Shown here: positions 52,049 to 55,624 of the stretch, piece after piece | Position numbering within the stretch: the first letter of the stretch is position 1 | Layout of the letters: each line of letters starts with the position of its first letter | From: an uncultured Dialister sp. | Lineage (GTDB): Bacteria; Bacillota; Negativicutes; Veillonellales; Dialisteraceae | DNA: 55,624 nucleotides | Direction: 5' to 3' | NCBI GenBank assembly: GCA_900545785.1 | Contig: URAA01000001.1 | Span: 1-55,624 of the forward strand | Program-made: the position numbers and the translations under genes | The notes under the pieces: model-generated | What the model was told of the DNA's origin: nothing | Database searches by the model: none | The model's input: only the letters and a program-made list of their open reading frames with translations

Positions 52049-55000
52049 TTATGAAATTGAATTTACTCTCTGACGATCTTTCCTGCGCTCCGCAAGGAGA
52101 TAGATCAGAGGAACCACCACAAGGGTGAGCAACGTCGACGTGGTGAGGCCGCCGATGAGAACGACCCCCATGGACTGACGGAGTTCCGCTCCCTCGCCGA
52201 GACCCAGTGCGATGGGAATCATGCCGATGATGGTGGACAGGGTGGTCATGAATATAGGACGGAGACGGAGAGAGCAGGCTTCCAGAATGGCTTCTTCCGG
52301 CGAAAGCCCTCTTTCTCTTGCCCGATTGGCACAGTCTATGAGAAGAATGGCGTTCTTCGTCACAAGGCCGAGGAGCATGGTAAATCCGATGAGGGACATC
52401 ATATTGATCGTCTGGTTGGCAACAAGCAATCCCAAAACAGCTCCGATGAGGGCAAAAGGAAGGCTCATCATGATGATAAAGGGCTGAGTGAAACTTTCAA
52501 ATTCCGCCGCAAGGACCATGTAAATCAAAATGATCGCCAATATGACCGCTTTTTCTATTTCTCCGAAGACGCGGTTCATCATATCCGCATCACCGATGAG
52601 TTTATAACGGTATCCCATATCCATATTGAGATCGGGGATCAGTTTGCTTTCTATTTCATCAAGGAGCGCCCCCGGAGAAATACCGTTCGTGTTGGCATAG
52701 ATGGCAATCTGCCGCTGCCGTCCTTCCCTGTCGATCCTTGTCGGCCCCGAAGACAACTGCACCTCTGCTACATCGCCCAGTCGGACAAATTCACCGTTCG
52801 TCCCTGAAAGAGGAAGATTTTCTATATCCTGCAAAGTACGGCGATCTGCTTTGTCTACTTGCAAAATGATATCGTAATCATTATTTCCTATCGTATAAGA
52901 ATGGCCCGTGCTTTTCCCTTGGAAAGCATACTGAACCATTCTCCCCACGCTCCCGTTGTCAAGGCCGAAGCGGCTTGCTTTGAGAGGATCGGTGCGGATC
53001 ATGATTTCCGGCTCCGGATCGGCACCGATGACTTCTACATCGGACGCGCCGGGAACTTCCCTGATTTTTTCCGCCAGTTCATTCGCATAATCGGTCAGTT
53101 TTTTGATGTCATTTCCCCGAAGACCGATCTGGACGGGTCTTGAATCGCGGCGTCCCCCTTGGTTGGTCATGACATTGATCTGCATATTTCCTTCACCGGC
53201 AAAACGGCGGCGGAGCTCGCTCATCACATCAAGCATCCCCCTGCTGCGCTCCCCGGACGGAACCATTTTTACATTGATTCCCCCTTCATTGACCGGCGTT
53301 CTCGGACCGCCGAGGAACATGGCTTCCACTTGAATTTCCGGATATTCCATGAGGATATCTTCCAAGGGAGCAGACCATTTTTTCATCTGCTCCAGACTTG
53401 TGCCGGACGGCCCTTTCATGGTGACTCGGAATTCTCCCGAATCATAGACGGGCTGCAGTTCCGTTCCCAAAAAAGGCATGAGGAATATATTGAAAACAAG
53501 AGTGGCAAAGGAAATCAATATCAGCTTCCACGGATGACCGATGGCGACCTTCATAAATTCCCCGTAAAAGGAACGAACCGATTCAAAACCTTGATTGAAA
53601 TTGTCCAAAATCTTGCTTACCCACTGCGGACGGGAAGCGCCTTCTTCCCCTTTTTTCGTTTCTTTCAGCCAGTGGGCTGCCATCATCGGTGTCAGCGTGT
53701 AAGCGGCAACGGTGGAGAAAATGAGGGCAAAAGCGACGGTCAGACCGAACTGTTTAAAGTACTGGCCGATCGTTTCCCCCATGCTTCCGATAGGGACGAA
53801 CACTGCCAAAAGTGACATGGACGTGGCAAGAATGGCAAGAGCAAGCTCTTTTGTCGCATCTGCGGCAGAACGGAAAGGATCTTTTCCCATTTCCCTGTGG
53901 CGGAATACATTTTCCACAAGAACGATGGCATCGTCGATAAGAAATCCCACCGCAAGAGAAAGGCCCATCAGGGACATATTGTTGATGGTGAAATCCATGG
54001 TCTTCATGAGGAAAAAAGAAGCAATCACGGAGGTGGGAATAGAAAGGCCGCCGATCAGGGTGGCTCTCAAATCACCGAGGAACAGATAGGTGATCAAAAG
54101 GGCAAGAAATCCGCCGAAAAAGATGGTAAACCACACATCATTGATATTTTCACGAATGAACCTTGACTGGTCATCCACTTTTTCCATATGAATATCCGGC
54201 GGCAGATCCCGCTCTGCGATGACTTCCAGTTCTTGATTGACCCTGTCGATGACTTCCACCGTATTCGTCCTTGACTGTTTGCGGACAGCCATCATCACCG
54301 ACGGGACTCCGTTCGTGCGGGAATAGGTTTCCTCCTCTTCCCAGCCGTCTTCTACGGACGCCAGATCGGTCAGAAAAACGGGGCGCCCTCCATAATTGGC
54401 GACCACCACATTTTTAAAATCGTCGACAGAATTAAATTTTCCCATGGTACGGATGGTGATGGTATTGTTCTCATCCTTGATTTTTCCGCCGGGGGTATTG
54501 ATATTGGCACTGTTCACCCTGTCCAATACGGTCTGAAAGGAAATCCCGTATCTCTGCAGTTTTTCCATATCCACCCGTATTTTGATCGCTCTGTCGCCTG
54601 CGCCGAATACGCTCACTTCCGACACGCCTTCGATCATCTGCAGATCATCCACGGCAAGTTCTTTTAAAATACGCCGTATTTCTCCGGTCGATCTTTCTTT
54701 CGACGAAAAAGTATAAGTCGCTATGGGCGACGATGACGGATCCGCCCTCTGTACGACAGGCTCGTCGATATCGTCGGGAAGCCTTCTTCGGATGCTTGCC
54801 ACTTTTTCACGGACTTCCGATGCCATCTGCCGCGGATCCGTTCCTATTTCAAATTCAAGGACAGTCTGAGAATACCCTTCCTGAATCCTTGACGTGATCG
54901 ACTTGATCCCCGACACTTGGCTGATCCTGTTTTCTATAGGCTTGGTGACGAGAGTTTCCATTTCTTCCGGCGCCGTTCCTTCATAGCGGACGGTGACAGA

Positions 55001-55129
55001 CACCATGGGAAGCTCCACATCGGGATATAAATCCACCCCGAGACGGGGATAGGACCAAAGGCCGAATACGACCAGTACGAAAATGAACATCGTCGTAAAA
55101 ACGGGCCGCTTAATAAATATTTCTATCAT
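52049..55129 (-). CDS. RND-family (AcrB-type) efflux pump
   Basis: A 1026-aa inner-membrane drug/proton antiporter with twelve helices and two large periplasmic loops. The opening MIEIFIKRPVFTTMF and PRLGVDLYPDVELP are diagnostic. FLIDDAIVLVENVFRH in the fourth helix carries the two proton-relay Asp residues. It works with a membrane-fusion protein (the next gene) and an outer-membrane channel, which requires a diderm envelope. It is 49 nt after the adaptor gene. Confidence 0.96.
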   Translation of the reverse strand: MIEIFIKRPVFTTMFIFVLVVFGLWSYPRLGVDLYPDVELPMVSVTVRYEGTAPEEMETLVTKPIENRISQVSGIKSITSRIQEGYSQTVLEFEIGTDPRQMASEVREKVASIRRRLPDDIDEPVVQRADPSSSPIATYTFSSKERSTGEIRRILKELAVDDLQMIEGVSEVSVFGAGDRAIKIRVDMEKLQRYGISFQTVLDRVNSANINTPGGKIKDENNTITIRTMGKFNSVDDFKNVVVANYGGRPVFLTDLASVEDGWEEEETYSRTNGVPSVMMAVRKQSRTNTVEVIDRVNQELEVIAERDLPPDIHMEKVDDQSRFIRENINDVWFTIFFGGFLALLITYLFLGDLRATLIGGLSIPTSVIASFFLMKTMDFTINNMSLMGLSLAVGFLIDDAIVLVENVFRHREMGKDPFRSAADATKELALAILATSMSLLAVFVPIGSMGETIGQYFKQFGLTVAFALIFSTVAAYTLTPMMAAHWLKETKKGEEGASRPQWVSKILDNFNQGFESVRSFYGEFMKVAIGHPWKLILISFATLVFNIFLMPFLGTELQPVYDSGEFRVTMKGPSGTSLEQMKKWSAPLEDILMEYPEIQVEAMFLGGPRTPVNEGGINVKMVPSGERSRGMLDVMSELRRRFAGEGNMQINVMTNQGGRRDSRPVQIGLRGNDIKKLTDYANELAEKIREVPGASDVEVIGADPEPEIMIRTDPLKASRFGLDNGSVGRMVQYAFQGKSTGHSYTIGNNDYDIILQVDKADRRTLQDIENLPLSGTNGEFVRLGDVAEVQLSSGPTRIDREGRQRQIAIYANTNGISPGALLDEIESKLIPDLNMDMGYRYKLIGDADMMNRVFGEIEKAVILAIILIYMVLAAEFESFTQPFIIMMSLPFALIGAVLGLLVANQTINMMSLIGFTMLLGLVTKNAILLIDCANRARERGLSPEEAILEACSLRLRPIFMTTLSTIIGMIPIALGLGEGAELRQSMGVVLIGGLTTSTLLTLVVVPLIYLLAERRKDRQRVNSIS

Positions 55130-55178
55130 AAGAATTTCCTTGCAGATAAAAAAGGGAAAACAAAACCGCCGTCACGAC

Positions 55179-55624
55179 TTACTCCCCTGCTTTTACCTTT
55201 CCGCCTTCCCGGACCTTGTTCTGTCCCCCTGTAATAATGGTATCCTCTTCGGTGATGCCCGAAAGAACTTCCACCAGATTTTCTCCGATATATCCCGTTT
55301 CCAATACCCGCCGGACCGCCACGCCGTTTTCAACGACATAAACCGTCCTCTGATCATCCCTCATGACGATGGCGCTCAAAGGAACGGTGAGGACATTTTC
55401 CTTCGGCTCCGCCGTAATCACCGCTTCCGCATAGACTCCGCCCCGAAGACGGCGGCCTTCATTATCCACGGACACCTCCGCCTCAAAAGTACGGGACGGA
55501 AGAGATGCGACGGGGCTGATCCGCGTGATCCTTCCCGTCACCTCTTTGTCCGCCCCTTTCATGGAAGGGATCGTAAATGTCACAACACTTCCCGGATAAA
55601 TGCTCTGTACATAACTTTCGGGAA
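55179..55624 (-). CDS. RND efflux adaptor (membrane fusion protein), partial
   Basis: The C-terminal ~148 residues of an HlyD/AcrA-like periplasmic adaptor; the frame stays open to the window edge, so its 5' part lies beyond. The beta-barrel (GRITRISPVASLPSRTFEAEV, LRGGVYAEAVI) and the membrane-proximal domain (VLTVPLSAI, VYVVENGVAVRRVLETG) are seen. It links the pump to an outer-membrane channel and heads the operon with the RND gene. Confidence 0.92.
   Translation of the reverse strand, partial: PESYVQSIYPGSVVTFTIPSMKGADKEVTGRITRISPVASLPSRTFEAEVSVDNEGRRLRGGVYAEAVITAEPKENVLTVPLSAIVMRDDQRTVYVVENGVAVRRVLETGYIGENLVEVLSGITEEDTIITGGQNKVREGGKVKAGE

Noticed and set aside
1..55624. CRISPR array or rRNA genes
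   Set aside because: No regularly spaced repeats and no rRNA-like sequence were seen anywhere in the window.

Overview
The window reads as a chromosomal contig end from a Gram-negative-type (diderm) Firmicute, most likely class Negativicutes and perhaps Dialister-like. This is inferred from the mix of genes: BioW-type pimelate activation, FeoA/FeoA/FeoB with the small Cys-rich FeoB partner, ThyA/DHFR, DUF3100 and many TTG starts with strong AAGGAGG sites, alongside an RND (AcrB-type) efflux pump and type IV pilus ATPases. The species is not proven. Bases 1-17 are not genomic: they equal the 3' end of the Illumina TruSeq adapter, so the true contig begins near base 18.

Layout. 138-2058: biotin genes bioW-bioF. 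2204-3865: a Fur-family regulator and ispE. 4051-6110: a radical SAM protein and a YitT-type membrane protein. 6153-9124: ferrous iron uptake (feoA, feoA, feoB, Cys-rich partner) behind a consensus promoter and a good Fur box. 9214-10487: folA-thyA. 10580-10790: a probable structured small RNA ending in a terminator. 10967-15769: M48 peptidase, LysR regulator with a divergent SLC13 transporter, bioY and msrA. 15995-16071: tRNA-Arg(CCU).

16080-23490 is an AT-rich foreign island. It carries a four-gene restriction-modification system: two DNA methyltransferases plus a large and a small nuclease-like subunit, which I read as a two-subunit endonuclease for an asymmetric site. Around it are broken or small mobile-element genes: a helicase remnant, an ORF interrupted by a TAG codon, two excisionase-like HTH proteins and a truncated Api92/YubB-like ORF.

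23469-31626 returns to core-type sequence: a SAP-domain protein, pilC/pilT/pilB-like genes, a flavodoxin-like lipoprotein, rsmG and mnmG. 31965-35548 is a Mn/Zn ABC importer behind a palindromic operator. 35633-39469 is a ferric-iron ABC importer with its own Fur box. 39707-43598 is a second restriction module, a McrB/McrC-like pair. The right end holds a CorA-type transporter, brnQ, an EamA permease, proA, a DUF3100/small membrane protein/M20 peptidase cluster, and an RND pump with the start of its adaptor gene running off the window.

Themes: metal homeostasis (feo, mnt-like, afu-like, CorA, Fur protein), biotin supply (bioWF and bioY, both with inverted half-sites at the -35 box), and two separate restriction systems, one on a recent AT-rich island and one embedded at normal base composition.
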